Notes: generated by a model not told the origin, from the letters alone. A stretch of DNA of 42,650 nt from Stramonita haemastoma (GCA_030674155.1 CM060325.1:13299528-13342177); one strand, 5' to 3'. Numbered from the stretch's first letter, positions 10,641 to 22,550 are shown. Program-made: numbers and translations.

Positions 10641-11294
10641 GCCTCTGATTCGGTGGCCTCCGTTGCTCTGGTCTCATGGTGGCCTCAGATTCGGTTTCCC
10701 CATACGCTTCTGTGCCTGTGGTGAATTTGTGTCAAAAGCCTTTGGGGTTGGGGGTTCGTGGGGAGGCGGTCGTTGGAGGGACGTTGTGGTGGTCGCCACC
10801 TTGGGTGGGTGACTCACTCAGTCTGGCTCCGCGACTGAGCTAATACTGTCGTTAGTAGGGGGCTTAGTAGGTGGTGTCCTGCGTATGTTAGCTCAGAACA
10901 GGCACCACTGAACACCACCAAAGTGACCCAGCAGAAGTGCAGGGCCCCTCTGGCTGGTGGCCCCGCGGCGGCCTAATATTGATGGGCTCCCTGTGGACTC
11001 CCGACCCGGGGGGTGAGATACAACGAATCTGGGTATGGCTGTGGCGGGGAGATTGAAATGAGCGGCGTGGGAACAGCAGTACGGGAGCGTCACAGAAGAT
11101 GAAGCAGCAAAAAAAAAAAAAAAAAAAAAAATTGGGGGGGGGGGGGTCTGTCTGTCTCTGTCTCTATCAAGTCTACACATAGGACATATCAAATTTTTCT
11201 CACCCTTCCTATATCTTTGACTATGAACCGCTATTTCAGAGGGCTATGGCCTTTCTTGAATAAATATCGTTATGGTTATGGTTATGGTTATGGT
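10641..11294 (+). mobile_element. Probable composite repeat with (TTATGG)n tail
   Basis: A GC-rich block (GGCTCCGCGACTGAGCTAAT…) resembles the untranslated leader of an animal LINE. After an A/G homopolymer (11109-11146) comes a block with AATAAATATCG and a hexamer tail (TTATGG)4 at 11270-11295, as expected for a LINE or SINE 3' end. No protein domain is visible. The assignment rests on general appearance. Confidence 0.4.
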
Positions 11295-11297
11295 TCT

Positions 11298-11370
<73 letters not shown>
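11295..11370. repeat. (CT)n microsatellite
   Basis: CT tract on the plus strand that joins the (TTATGG)n tail on its left to the head of a SINE-A copy on its right with no spacer. Confidence 0.95.
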
Positions 11371-11371
<1 letters not shown>

Positions 11372-11708
11372 GGGATAGGCTGGTGGTCAGAATGATACCC
11401 CCGTGATCTGTTGACCCGGGTTCGAATCTCGTTCAAGAGGATTTGTCCCCGTGAGTTATCAGTCCCGACTACACTTCCCCAGAAGTTCTTCCGATAAGAA
11501 TATATAAACCGAGGTCCCGTGCGCGAACACACACAGAACATCTTGTGCAGACGTTAAAACCCGTTCCGCTTTTCAGAAGAGTAGGATATTGTGTCCAGTT
11601 GGTAACAGATGACAAAATTTACATTGTTGCATACACACGGGGACAAGGTGTGTAAAAAAGCACACAAGTGCTAATTCTATTATCCTCGAAATAAAAGAAT
11701 TTTAAACA
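11371..11708 (+). mobile_element. SINE-A copy, full length, flanked by CT tracts
   Basis: Head GGGATAGGCTGGTGGTCAGA, B box GGGTTCGAATCTC, body, and 3' end TCGAAATAAAAGAATTTTAA. CT tracts abut both ends (11295-11370 and 11711-11802). Confidence 0.9.
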
Positions 11709-11710
11709 CT

Positions 11711-12341
<631 letters not shown>

Positions 12342-12393
<52 letters not shown>

Positions 12394-12418
12394 CTCTCCT
12401 CTCTCTCTCTCTCTCTCT
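12342..12418. repeat. (CT)n microsatellite
   Basis: CT tract directly continuing the 3' tail of the SINE-A copy on its left. The next 270 bp (12419-12690) are unique AT-rich sequence with nothing recognisable. Confidence 0.95.
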
Positions 12419-12690
12419 TTTGATAGGCCATAATTTTATCTGCATTTATTTCTATTTTGTTTTAAGTTTGCAATAATTATACCGATTTTCGTCCTGATCA
12501 AATTCTTTTATCCTTGCTGGCTGCTTTTGAGGGAAAGGATTATTTACTGCTGAGACCTCAGTTTACTGAGCTGCTAGATAGACTACTAGTATTAAAGAAT
12601 ACGAACACAGAAAAGTGGGCAGTATTTCACCACAAAAAAACAAACATTACAATCACATGCAAACAGACAGCAAGCTGTACAACAGCAAGG

Positions 12691-13033
12691 GGGACGGGAT
12701 AGCCTAGTGGTCAGAACATTGCGCTCGCAATTTGACGACCCGAGTTCGATTCCCGTTGAGGAGATTTTTTCTCTTGAAGTTAACATCAGTGCTAATCTTC
12801 CCTAAAGTCCTTCGGATGAGAATAGATCTATAAGCCGAATCCCCGTGTGCAAATGCACGCAGAACATCTTGCGCACACGTTAAATCCTGTTCCGCTATTC
12901 GTAAGAGTAGGCCATCGTGTGCCGGTGGGAACAGATGACATTTACAAAAGTGCATGCACACGGGGACTGGATGTAAAAAAGCACAAGAGTGCTTATTCCA
13001 TTATTCTTGATATAAAAGAATAAAATAAATAAA
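12691..13033 (+). mobile_element. SINE-A copy, full length
   Basis: One of the most canonical copies: head GGGACGGGATAGCCTAGTGG, B box GAGTTCGATTCCC, TTCGGATGAGAATAGATC central block, and tail TTGATATAAAAGAATAAAAT followed by AAATAAAC. Confidence 0.93.
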
Positions 13034-13863
13034 CAACTAAAGCTGGCATAACAGACTTGTACTCACAGAATGTTGTGTGGCTTCCTTTCCTGTTGCTGTA
13101 AAAGTTATCCGCCGAAAGAGATAGTCAGTCAGTCACAGCACATAGAGATAGGCTAGCCTAGATGAGAACAAGCTTGTGTCCTTCACAACTGTTTCTAGAC
13201 ATAGCAGTAAGCCTAGATAGGCCTAGCAGAGAGAAGTTGTGACTCTCACAAACAGGGACGGCGTTAGGCCTAGGCTACCAGTGATGAAATGAACATGACT
13301 GACCGTGTGGCCGACGGAGATAGGCCATCTTTGGGGCCTAACCCTACAGACCAGGCTGTAAACTACAGCCCACGTGAGGACTGGAAAGGACATGTATGCC
13401 ATTAATTTTCGCAGACACATCTGAGTAAAGCGATACGACAGAAGAGAAGAAGAACATGACCGCCTAGGTTGTTGTTTTTTACATGGGGGGAGGGGCGGGA
13501 GATCAACGCAGTTCGTCTACCCCCCCCCCCCCCCCCCCCCACCACCTGGATTCCCTCAACTTTGCTAGGCCTACTACGAACTGTGTCAGAACAATGCTAC
13601 TACTATCTAGGCTAATTAAAAACCTTTGCACAAGGTTCTCAGGAGGGAGGGGGGAGGGGGAGGGCGGTTACTCAAGTTTTGACGATACCTTTCCTATACC
13701 AGGCCAATACGGCTGTCAGTCATCATCATCAGTGCTGGGGAGGAGGGAGACAAACCTGATAGAAAGCAGATGTGGAGGAGGGAGCCAGGCTGCCGGAAAG
13801 GGTGATGTCAATGTAAATAGCGTCCATCCTCTCAAGTCAACCCTTTCTGCAGGTGGAGTGAGT
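13034..13863. other. Unassigned stretch rich in TAGGCCTA-like motifs
   Basis: No gene or known repeat. Several TAGGCCTA/TAGGCTA/CCTAGGC words occur (13156, 13212, 13266, 13566). A C run lies at about 13520-13541 and a GGGAGG patch at 13645. Confidence 0.55.
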
Positions 13864-14318
13864 TATAAGGAAGGAAGGTGGCAGGATGGTTAAGACATTC
13901 GCCTGCCAACACGTAAACCGTGAGGTTCTGAGTTCGTACCCAGCCTCGTAGCCCTTTCTTCCCAGTTTCACGAAAAAATCGAACTGAATGTCAAAGTCAT
14001 TCGGATGAGACTTTAAACTGAGGCCCCGTGTGCGAACGCGCGCAGAACACCTTGCGAACACGTTAACCCCCGTTCCGCCTTTCGGAAGAGCAGGCCATCG
14101 TGTGCCGGTAGGAACGCATGACAAAATTATTAAAAAACAAAAAAACAAACCCAGCATGCTCACAGGTGTCGTGTTTAGACACCATCCCTGAGAAAAAAAA
14201 ATAACGGGTAGGCGCTGCACATGTGGCGACGCCCTCTCCCCGGGGAGAGCAGCCCGAATTTCACGCAGAGAAATCTGCTGTGACATAAAGTGCTGTAAAA
14301 TAAAATAAAATAAAATAA
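13864..14318 (+). mobile_element. SINE-C copy, full length, chimeric structure
   Basis: The distinct head GGAAGGTGGCAGGATGGTTA and its own linker are followed by TTCGGATGAGACTTTAAACT. Then comes a body block matching SINE-A (GCAGAACACCTTGCG… GGCCATCGTGTGCCGGTAGG) and a 3' end matching SINE-B (GAATTTCACGCAGAGAAATC, TGCTGTGACATAAAGTG), ending in (AAAAT)n. Confidence 0.9.
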
Positions 14319-14399
14319 ATATCTTTCATCAACATGGGCTTCCTGAAACACAGCTCATTCTGCCAACAGCAGTTAGCCTAGGCTAGGCCTATCTAGATC

Positions 14400-14722
14400 T
14401 ATTTATTTATTTATTTATTTATTTATTTCATCTTATTCTTTTATATCGAGGATTATGGAATAAGCACCCATGTGCTTTTTTACATTCAGTCTCACGGGCA
14501 CACGATGGCCTACACTTACGAATAGCGGAACAGGATTTAACGTGTGCGCAAGATGTTCTGCGTGCGTTTGCACACGGGGCCTCGGTTTACAGTCTCATCT
14601 GAAAGACTTTTGGGGAGAGTGGAGTCAGCACTGATGTTAACTCCAGGAGAAAAATCTCCTCGTCCGGAATCGAACCTGGGTCTTCAGATTGCCAGCGCAA
14701 TGTTCCGACTACTAGGCTATCG
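14400..14722 (-). mobile_element. SINE-A copy with small internal deletion
   Basis: Minus-strand copy from the head (complement of ACTAGGCTATCGTAG at 14711) to the 3' tail at 14431, extended by a (TTTA)n tract at 14400-14429. The segment from the GGGACTGGATG block to the GTGCCGGTGGG block is shortened, lacking the ACAGATGACATTTACAAAAC part. Confidence 0.9.
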
Positions 14723-14740
14723 TAGATGCTGGAAGGGGGA

Positions 14741-14766
14741 TGGGGGGGGGGGGGGGGGGGGGGGGG
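14741..14766. repeat. Poly-G tract
   Basis: About 25 G residues following a GGGGGATG stretch. Confidence 0.85.
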
Positions 14767-14817
14767 CAGGTGCTAGGCCTACACTCGTTCTGAGTATGCA
14801 GGCCTAGTAGTCTGACA

Positions 14818-14820
<3 letters not shown>

Positions 14821-14906
<86 letters not shown>

Positions 14907-15009
14907 GTCTATAATTGATATTGCCCGTATTTTCAGTTTAATGGTAATTATTGTCAATTTTGTAATCAACATGTAGAAAGCTTTCCAAGGTATGTGACAA
15001 AACTATATA

Positions 15010-15091
<82 letters not shown>
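14821..15091. repeat. Two (TA)n tracts
   Basis: About 41 TA units (14821-14903) and about 37 with one TTA slip (15016-15091) flank 110 bp of unique sequence. Such tracts readily form cruciforms and are fragile. Confidence 0.95.
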
Positions 15092-15096
<5 letters not shown>

Positions 15097-15160
15097 CGTG
15101 GTAAAATGGAAATTTAATGACTTCGTATTATCTCCAAAAGGGGTTGTTTTACACGTTAAC

Positions 15161-15193
15161 TGTCAGCAGATTTCTCTGGGTGAAAGTCAGGCT

Positions 15194-15230
<37 letters not shown>
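15161..15230 (-). mobile_element. SINE-B/C tail fragment joined to a (CT)n tract
   Basis: TGTCAGCAGATTTCTCTGGG and TCAGGCTGCTCT are the complement of the shared SINE-B/SINE-C 3' end. They pass directly into a CT tract (15196-15230), the GAGAG of the element being the probable seed of the repeat. Confidence 0.75.
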
Positions 15231-15231
<1 letters not shown>

Positions 15232-15233
<2 letters not shown>

Positions 15234-15738
15234 GCGCTGCTAAATCCCCACGTGCAACACGGCTAGCCGTCTCTTCTCCGTCATGCATGCCTGATGTTGA
15301 TCCAGTGTCAGTGCAACCGCACGAATTGGCGCTTGAAGACAGGAGTCTTGACTCTGACACGGACAAGAATACTGACAATGAAGAAGTCATATCTGTGAGC
15401 AGTGACGCGGCAAAATTACCACCGGTAACACTGACAGAGCACAGCTCCACAGAAGATGTGACAGGGAGCAGCAAGAGAGCGGAACCACTGGAAACGAATG
15501 CCGAAAGTGCAACTGCCATCGACGAAGCTACAAGCAGCTCCACTGTGTCCGTGAGGATCGCAGGATGTTGATGGAACTTCTGCAACAATTTGCAGACACA
15601 ATGGACAGGGGCTTTGAGTCATTAAAGAAAGCAAATGAAGACGGGAAAGCAGCTGAAGACAGGAATCTTCCCGACACGTCCAGTGACCAGCCAGCAGTAG
15701 GGCCTAGGCCTACAACCACATGGCTAATGCCGCTCTGA
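15232..15738 (+). pseudogene. Possible coding remnant with acidic region and charged helix
   Basis: After the CT tract an open frame reads to 15571 with a Ser/Thr/Asp/Glu-rich stretch (DSDTDKNTDNEEVISVSSD). It ends just where the neighbouring frame becomes open and coding-like (DRRMLMELLQQFADTMDRG…) as far as a TGA at 15736-15738. A single-base frameshift near 15540 would join them. An acidic linker followed by a charged helix is common in Myb/SANT-like or transposase-associated proteins, but no family signature is visible. It could be a transposon remnant, an exon of an unknown gene, or chance. Confidence 0.3.
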
Positions 15739-15939
15739 CAGTTCCTCCGTCCCCGCTTCGACATGGGCTGTTACCAGTGACATCCATACTAACCATTACA
15801 TACAATAGGCCTACCGCGTTTCGGTTACCAATCACGAAGAATCCTTGATATTGTTCAGTGTGAAATTTTGTTGTATCTGTCGATTTCGGTCCCCTCCTCC
15901 ATCTAGCCATTTGTGAAAGGGTTGAAAAACCTAACACAA

Positions 15940-15943
<4 letters not shown>

Positions 15944-15998
<55 letters not shown>

Positions 15999-16207
15999 CT
16001 TCGATGAGACTTTAAACCGAGGCCCCGTGTGCGAACACACGCAGAACACCTTGCGCACACGTTAAATCCTGTTCGCTTTTTGTAAGAGTAGGTCATCGTG
16101 TGCCGGTGGGAACATATGACATTTACAAAACTGCATACACACGGGGACCGGATGAAAAACCCCCACAAGAGCGCTTACTCCATTATTCTCGATGTAAAAG
16201 AATAAAT

Positions 16208-16272
<65 letters not shown>
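15944..16272 (+). mobile_element. SINE-A 3' part sandwiched between CT tracts
   Basis: The CT tract 15944-15998 is followed directly by TTCGATGAGACTTTAAACCG and the rest of SINE-A to ATGTAAAAGAATAAATCAAA (15999-16211). A second CT tract follows at 16213-16272. The head is replaced by the microsatellite. Confidence 0.92.
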
Positions 16273-16273
<1 letters not shown>

Positions 16274-16557
16274 GACCTGATTATAAGTGCAGAGCTACTC
16301 CAGTAGCCTAGGTTAGGCTAAAAAATTTTTCTTACCTTGTCTGCAAGAGAAGGAAAAGACTGTTCCCACACTGTCTCCCCCCCCGCCCCCTCCCGTCCCT
16401 GCGTTGACATGTAAACAAATACTGTCCATCCCACTCCGCTTCTCCTCTCCCCCCCCTAATGTAAACCTATAGGCTACCATCCCTCCCTCCCCCTTCCCTC
16501 TCTCCCTCCCTCCCACTCTAAACCAGTACCACCCCTCCCTCCTCCTTCCATGAAGAG

Positions 16558-16900
16558 AGACGGGATAGCCTACGCCTAGTGGTCAGAACATTGCGCTCGC
16601 AATTTGACGACCCGGGTTTGATTCCGGTCGAGGGAATTTTTCCTCTGGAGTTATCATCAGTGCTGACTCCACTCTCCCCAAAAGGCCTTCAGATGAGACT
16701 ATATACTGAGGAGGCCCCGTGTGCGAACGCACGCAGAATATCTTGCACACACGTTAAATCCTGTTCCGCTTTTCGTAAGAGCAAGCCATCGCGTGCCGAT
16801 GGAAACAGATGACAATATATACGCAACTGCATACACACGGGGACTGGATGAAAAAAAAGCACGAGTGCTTATCCCATTATCCTCGATATAATTAAATAAA
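16558..16900 (+). mobile_element. SINE-A copy, full length
   Basis: Head GAGACGGGATAGCCTACGCC contains a 5-bp insertion in the A box region. The B box is GGGTTTGATTCC, the central block TCAGATGAGACTATATACTG, and the 3' end CCTCGATATAATTAAATAAA. Confidence 0.9.
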
Positions 16901-17158
16901 AATAATTCAGTAAATAAATAAATCTTACGTCTTAGTCTCGTAGGGCCGAAGCCGCCCGTAACTGCACCGGCTGCTAGATTCCCTGGCTTGGCCTAGCCTA
17001 GTCCTGACCCGTGGGCAGTACTTTTCCATCACACAGATAGGCCTAATTATCTCTCACAATGTGTCTGATATTTGGTGGGGTGATGCAGGGAGTGTTTTAG
17101 AAGGTGCCAGTGATAAATTGAGACCACTAGGCCTAGTATATTACCGAGCATTTCATAT
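16901..17158. other. Unassigned stretch
   Basis: Short unique sequence with several GGCCTAG-type words and nothing else recognisable. Confidence 0.5.
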
Positions 17159-17167
17159 ATCTCTCTC

Positions 17168-17241
<74 letters not shown>

Positions 17242-17259
17242 GTCTCTGTCTGTCTGTCA

Positions 17260-17305
<46 letters not shown>

Positions 17306-17313
17306 GAATTCCG

Positions 17314-17402
<89 letters not shown>

Positions 17403-17473
17403 GTGCGTCTTTCTGTCTATGTCTCTCTCCCTCTCCCTCTGTCTCTCTCTCCCTCTCTCTCCCTCTCTCTGTC

Positions 17474-17570
<97 letters not shown>

Positions 17571-17691
17571 GTCTTTCTGTCTCTGTCTCTCTCCCTCTCC
17601 CCCCCCCCCCTCTCTCTCTCTCTGCGTCTTTCTGTCTATGTCTCTGTCTCTCTCCCTCTCCGTGCCCCTCTCTCTGTCTCCCTCTCTGTTG
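17159..17691. repeat. 530-bp polypyrimidine tract (CT)n/(CTGT)n
   Basis: Alternating blocks of CT dinucleotide and CTGT tetranucleotide repeats, plus a C10 run near 17600, with nearly all purines on the minus strand. A mirror-symmetric homopurine-homopyrimidine tract of this length can form triplex DNA. Long Ser/Leu and Arg/Glu frames are repeat artefacts. Confidence 0.95.
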
Positions 17692-17770
17692 GTTTTAGTT
17701 CCCATCAACACTGAGGTGTCAGCGTCTAAAATAATCTTTTCCAGATGTGACTGCTGACAGTTTGGTACTG

Positions 17771-17772
<2 letters not shown>

Positions 17773-17820
<48 letters not shown>

Positions 17821-17983
17821 ACGTGCGTGTGTGTGTGTGTGTGTGGGGGGGGGTGCCTGTGTGAGTGGGGGGGGGGGGTGAAGTACTAGTGGTAGTGATG
17901 GGGGGGGGGGAGGGGGGAGGAGAAAGAGAGAGGATTGCAGATGGGGGCTTATTAGCCTTATTGAAAGTAAGAATGCCGTTCTA

Positions 17984-18051
<68 letters not shown>
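17773..18051. repeat. (TG)n tracts with G-rich spacer
   Basis: TG tract (17773-17847), a G-rich spacer with three G runs (about 17847-17920) and a second TG tract (17987-18051). The second leads into a minus-strand SINE-A tail through TTTATTTTTTTATTTATTTT. Confidence 0.93.
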
Positions 18052-18054
<3 letters not shown>

Positions 18055-18070
18055 ATTTTTTTATTTATTT

Positions 18071-18395
18071 TATTTTATATCGAGGATAATGGGATAAGCA
18101 CTCATGTGCTTTTTTTCATCCGATCCCCGTGTATATGCAGTTGTGTAAATATTGTCGTCTGTTCCCACCGGCACACAATGGCCTCTTACAGCGGAACAGG
18201 ATTTAACGAGTGCGCAAGATGTTCTGCATGTGTTCGCACATGGGGCGGTTTACAGTCTCGTCATAAAGACTTTTGGGGAGAGTGGAGTCAGCACCGATGT
18301 TAACTCCAGGGGAAAAATCCCCTCCAACGGGATTCGAACTCGGGTCGTCAAATTGCCAGTGCAATGTTCTGACCACTAGGCTATCCCGTCCCCCC
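18071..18395 (-). mobile_element. SINE-A copy, full length
   Basis: Minus-strand copy with an intact head (complement of CTAGGCTATCCCGTC), B box complement GGGATTCGAAC, central block and tail. TG tracts lie on both sides (17987-18051 and 18402-18439). Confidence 0.92.
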
Positions 18396-18642
18396 TATCC
18401 CGTGTGTGTGTGTGGTGTGTGTGTGTGTGTGTGTGTGTGATATTTTTGTTAACATCGCAGAGAGAGAAAGAGCTCTGAACTCTGAAAAGATTTACTCCTA
18501 AAAAGCCATTGGCCCATACATGAATACCAGAATGAGTACAGCGTAACAAACAAATGCAAACAAAGCCACAGGGAGGGGAAAACCCTGATGACATCATCCT
18601 ATCCTTTATTCTAAAGGCTTTACAAAAATATCAAGCGAATTG

Positions 18643-18651
18643 CTACTGCTG

Positions 18652-18705
<54 letters not shown>

Positions 18706-18706
18706 T
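18643..18706. repeat. (CTA)n trinucleotide tract
   Basis: About 20 ACT/CTA units, preceded by a few CTG units. Confidence 0.95.
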
Positions 18707-18805
18707 TATAGATCTATTAGGAGCAATCGGAGTCTTAACTGCATTAGGTTGGTTGGTCTATTTTGCTGGGATATCATTATTTTTGCCTGATGTGGTTTTA
18801 AATGC

Positions 18806-19060
18806 GAAGGAAGGTGGCAGGATGGTTAAGACGTTCGCCTGCCAATATGTAAACCGTGAGTTTCTGGGTTCTACCCAGCCTCGCCCTTTCTTCCCAGTTT
18901 GACGAAAAAATCGAACTGAATGTTAAAGTCATTCGGATGAGACTATAAACCGAGGCCCCTTGTGCGAACGCACGCAGAACATCTTGCGCGCACATTAAAA
19001 CCCCGTTCCACCTTCCGGAAGAGCAGGCCATAGGGTGTCGGTAGGAGCGGATGAAAAATC
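18806..19060 (+). mobile_element. SINE-C copy, 5' two thirds
   Basis: Head GAAGGAAGGTGGCAGGATGG, the GACGAAAAAATCGAACTGAA linker, TTCGGATGAGACTATAAACC and the SINE-A-like block to GTGTCGGTAGGAGCGGATGA. The SINE-B-like tail is absent. The sequence from 19061 to 19454 is different and unassigned. Confidence 0.87.
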
Positions 19061-19450
19061 GGGGAGTTGGAATCCCAGGGCGGCTCAGGGCTGTATAATT
19101 ATGGCAACGTTCTGGTGGCTCCTGCAACGGTACTGGAACCATTCGTATTGGTCATTGCCTTTCCTATGGATCATTCCAGAGGGGAGGGGGGGGGAGGATG
19201 TCTGCTGCATGGGTAACAGCTTGCCCTCCATACTTACTTACCCAGGCTTTGCACTCTAAAGATTAGAGCACAACTCCATAGTCTTCTGAGACTGATGGGT
19301 GCCATGCCTTCTTCTTTCTTCCTCTGGTTAAATGCAGAACAACATAAAACAAAATGTACTACTTCTTCTGTTGTTCTTTTGCATAAAGGGCATATTGTAT
19401 TAGATTTACTGTGCGTTCTGTATCTTACATACCTAGTCTGAATTTAGCTA

Positions 19451-19454
<4 letters not shown>

Positions 19455-19502
<48 letters not shown>

Positions 19503-19551
19503 AGACAGAGAGACAGAGAGACAGAGAGACAGAGAGAGAGAGAGAGAGAGG

Positions 19552-19587
<36 letters not shown>

Positions 19588-19588
19588 G
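19455..19588. repeat. (GA)n tract with GACA interruptions
   Basis: GA repeat on the plus strand, one of only two long tracts of this orientation in the window; the other is at 40278-40446. The region 19589-20016 is unique sequence with no recognisable gene. Confidence 0.95.
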
Positions 19589-20016
19589 TGTGTGTGCATG
19601 CGTGCGTGTGTCTAGGGTAGAGAGACAGAGAGGGAAAGAGATTAATTGATAATCTTTTTTTTTCCCCCAAGAGTTTAGGAATCAACATACATTTATCCCT
19701 GAAGTCAGAATGCAGCTACCTTAAGAGAACGTTCATTCTGACACTGCTACTACTGCAGGCAAGGCTAAACTGTAAACAGGCCCAGTAGCCCTTGATCAAA
19801 TTTAAGACAATATGCCAAGGAGTTATTCATACTAGGCCTATATTACAATATTACCACCGACACACATAGGCCTAACAAACGCCAACCCTAGAAGCCGTGA
19901 TACTGAAACCGTGCAATGCGTGCCGAGCACGTGCTGAAGGTCCCATCACGGTAACTTTAGTTTCTGGAGTAGGCCTAGTGCAGCCAAGCAGCCTGCCGTC
20001 ACAGTAGGCTTAGTAT

Positions 20017-20355
20017 AGGCCTAGTGGTCAGAACATTGCCTGGCAATTTGAAGACCCAGGTTTGATTCCCGGGTCGAGAAGATTTTTCTCCTGGAGTTAA
20101 CATATGCTTATGTGCGGACTCCACTCTCCCCCAATACAAAGTCCTTCCGATGAGACTATAAACCCAGGCGCGTGTGCGAACGCACGCAGAACATCTTGCC
20201 CACACGTTAATCCTGTTCCGCTTTTCGTAAGAGAGGCCATCGTGTGCCGGTGGGAACAGATAATTACAAAACTGCATACACACGGGGACTGGATGTAAAA
20301 AAGCACATGAATGCTTGTTCCATTATCCTCGAAATAAAAGAATAAAATAAATAAG
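20017..20355 (+). mobile_element. SINE-A copy, nearly full length
   Basis: Starts within the A box (GGCCTAGTGGTCAGAACATT). The B box is GGTTTGATTCCC with a small insertion. The central block and body carry several single-base deletions. The end is TCGAAATAAAAGAATAAAAT. Confidence 0.9.
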
Positions 20356-20429
20356 CAACCTGCCTTCACAGTATCAGAGACTGGATAAGCTGCGCCGAGA
20401 TATGTGACGAGTTTAGCGCGTGCGCTTTA

Positions 20430-20510
20430 GCTGTACTGACTGAGAGCGCGCTAATGCTCGGCCAAAGGTGCTCGGCCTGTACTGACTGAGAGCGCGCTAA
20501 TGCTCGGCGG
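20430..20510. repeat. Tandem duplication, about 48 bp apart
   Basis: TGTACTGACTGAGAGCGCGC followed by TAATGCTCGGC occurs twice with a short spacer. Just upstream GTTTAGCGCGTGCGCTTTAG adds another GCGC-rich inverted motif. Confidence 0.85.
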
Positions 20511-20715
20511 GCGAGTTCAACAAGGCTCTCAGCGGTGACAGGTCGGCCTCAGTGGTCGTACATATAATAGGGCCTAGTCATAATTCAATCGTTGTACTGA
20601 TGGCAGTAAAAATAATGTGTTTTTACAGTCAGTAAAAAACAAACAAAATTGATACAGAACTGTGTTGCACGCAGAGAAATTGATTAAAATATTTGCAGAT
20701 ACCGAAATAAAAATG

Positions 20716-21053
<338 letters not shown>

Positions 21054-21056
21054 ACT

Positions 21057-21955
21057 TTTTGTGAATTTGTGTCCAAAATTTAGTGTAATTTACGAGTAAA
21101 CAGGTGTTTTAATTCACTTCTGAATTGTTCGCTATTTTTATGGCCCTAAACTATCTTTCAAATATTTTTCTTGCGATTTACATTGTCGATTTTTGTGTTG
21201 ATTCAAAATCAGTTTTACTGGCTTTAAAACATTGGGACTCGAAACTGAGAAATTATGTTATTTTTGAAACCAAGTTCCTTGTGCATTCTCTTGTTTCTAA
21301 AGGTATTGATTGGGATAAATTTTGCTGAGTGCCATCACATTGCGGTCTTTACTGGAACGAATTGGCAGATTCTCTGGCAAAACGCGGTGCTTCAGAATGT
21401 ACAAGTGACATAATGATTAATAGTATAGGTCTACGTTTATCATCATTTGAAATTATTTCAATTCTTGCAAACTCTGTATATTCAAAGTTTTTTTAGATTT
21501 CACTTAAATCGTTTGTGTTGCCCACGAAATATAGAAATTATAATTCATAAATTACGTCTAAATGCTTGGAAAACTAAATATTCAAAAAATGTTTTCTGCG
21601 CTTGTTCTGCTATTACATCAGTCCATCATATATTGTTTGATTGCCGTGTGCTCATTGCCTCGTATAAAAGCAAAGGGATAGATCTAAGGAAAAAATATGG
21701 AAATATCCAAAGTGTTCTGTATGATTCCGAGTGGCATGTCCTAGTATCAGTTGCAGAAAGTATTTACCAGTCACCAGTAGGTCAGTTACTATAAATGAAA
21801 TTGTATAAACTTATCATCATCCGTTATATTCTTTATCCTTTCACTTTTTCCCCTCATCTCCTTTTCAGTGTATTCTTAACGTGAATGTTCCATTGTCTAA
21901 ATCACTTGTAGTGAACGGACATTAAACTAATGAGAAGAAGAAGAAGGTGTTTTAA
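21057..21955 (+). pseudogene. 3' end of an RNase H-bearing LINE (copy 1)
   Basis: Decayed reading frames encode the second half of an RNase H domain: SELFAIFMALNYL, CVDSKSVLLALKHWD, then VPSHCGLYWNELADSLAKRG, in which the codon before VPSH is TGA where the family has Trp. A Cys/His cluster CACSAITSVHHILFDC follows, typical of the C-terminus of LINE ORF2 in I-type and related clades. The 3' untranslated region ends GTGAACGGACATTAAACTAA with a GAA repeat tail. The copy is 5'-truncated and frameshifted. It is related to 37384-38596. Confidence 0.8.
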
Positions 21956-22055
21956 AACAGTAGTTACAAGAGTCATAAGTGTATGTAGTGCTGGCTTTCC
22001 ACGCGTCCATGCCTCTGACAGGCCAGCTGCCAGTGTGGTCGCACTGAAACAGTGC

Positions 22056-22367
22056 GGACGGCTATCTCAGTATAGAATCGGGTTCGATTCCCGGTCGAGG
22101 GGATTATTCTCATGGAGTTATAACATACGTGTTGACTCTACTCCCCCCCAAAGTCTTTCGGATGAGACTAAAAACCGAGGCCCCGTGTGCGTTCGCCCGC
22201 AGAACATCTTGCGCACACGTTAAATCCTGTTCCGCTTTTCGTAAGAGTAGGCCATCGTGTGCCGGTGGGAACAGATGACATTTACAAAACTGCATACCCA
22301 CGGGGACTGGATGTAAAAAGCATGTAATTGCTTGTTCCATTATCCTCGATATAAAAGGAAAAAAAAA
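22056..22367 (+). mobile_element. SINE-A copy, nearly full length
   Basis: The head is partly lost (GACGGCTATCTCAGTATAGA). The B box GGGTTCGATTCCC is perfect. TTTCGGATGAGACTAAAAAC and the body follow to CCTCGATATAAAAGGAAAAA. Confidence 0.9.
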
Positions 22368-22470
22368 GCTTATACAGTCTCTGGTAGGCTAGTGTAGAGC
22401 ATGGAGAGAGATCTAGCAGACTACCTCAGTTTGAATGAAGGCTGCTTCTAACCCATGTAGGCCTTTTCTG

Positions 22471-22550
22471 CAAACGCACGCAGAACATCTTGCGCGCACA
22501 CCTTAAATCCTATTCCGCTTTTCGCAAGAGTAGGCCATCGTGTGCCGGTG
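22471..22550 (+). mobile_element. SINE-A fragment cut by the assembly gap
   Basis: Matches from CAAACGCACGCAGAACATCT to CATCGTGTGCCGGTG and then enters the N run. The gap lies inside a high-copy repeat on its left and a satellite array on its right. Confidence 0.88.

Noticed and set aside
11270..11295. (TTATGG)n as interstitial telomere repeat
   Set aside because: The animal telomere unit is TTAGGG. TTATGG differs, and its position fits a retroposon tail.
17061..17714. 217-codon Ser/Leu frame and a 192-codon Arg/Glu frame on the other strand
   Set aside because: Translations of a CT/CTGT microsatellite, open on both strands.
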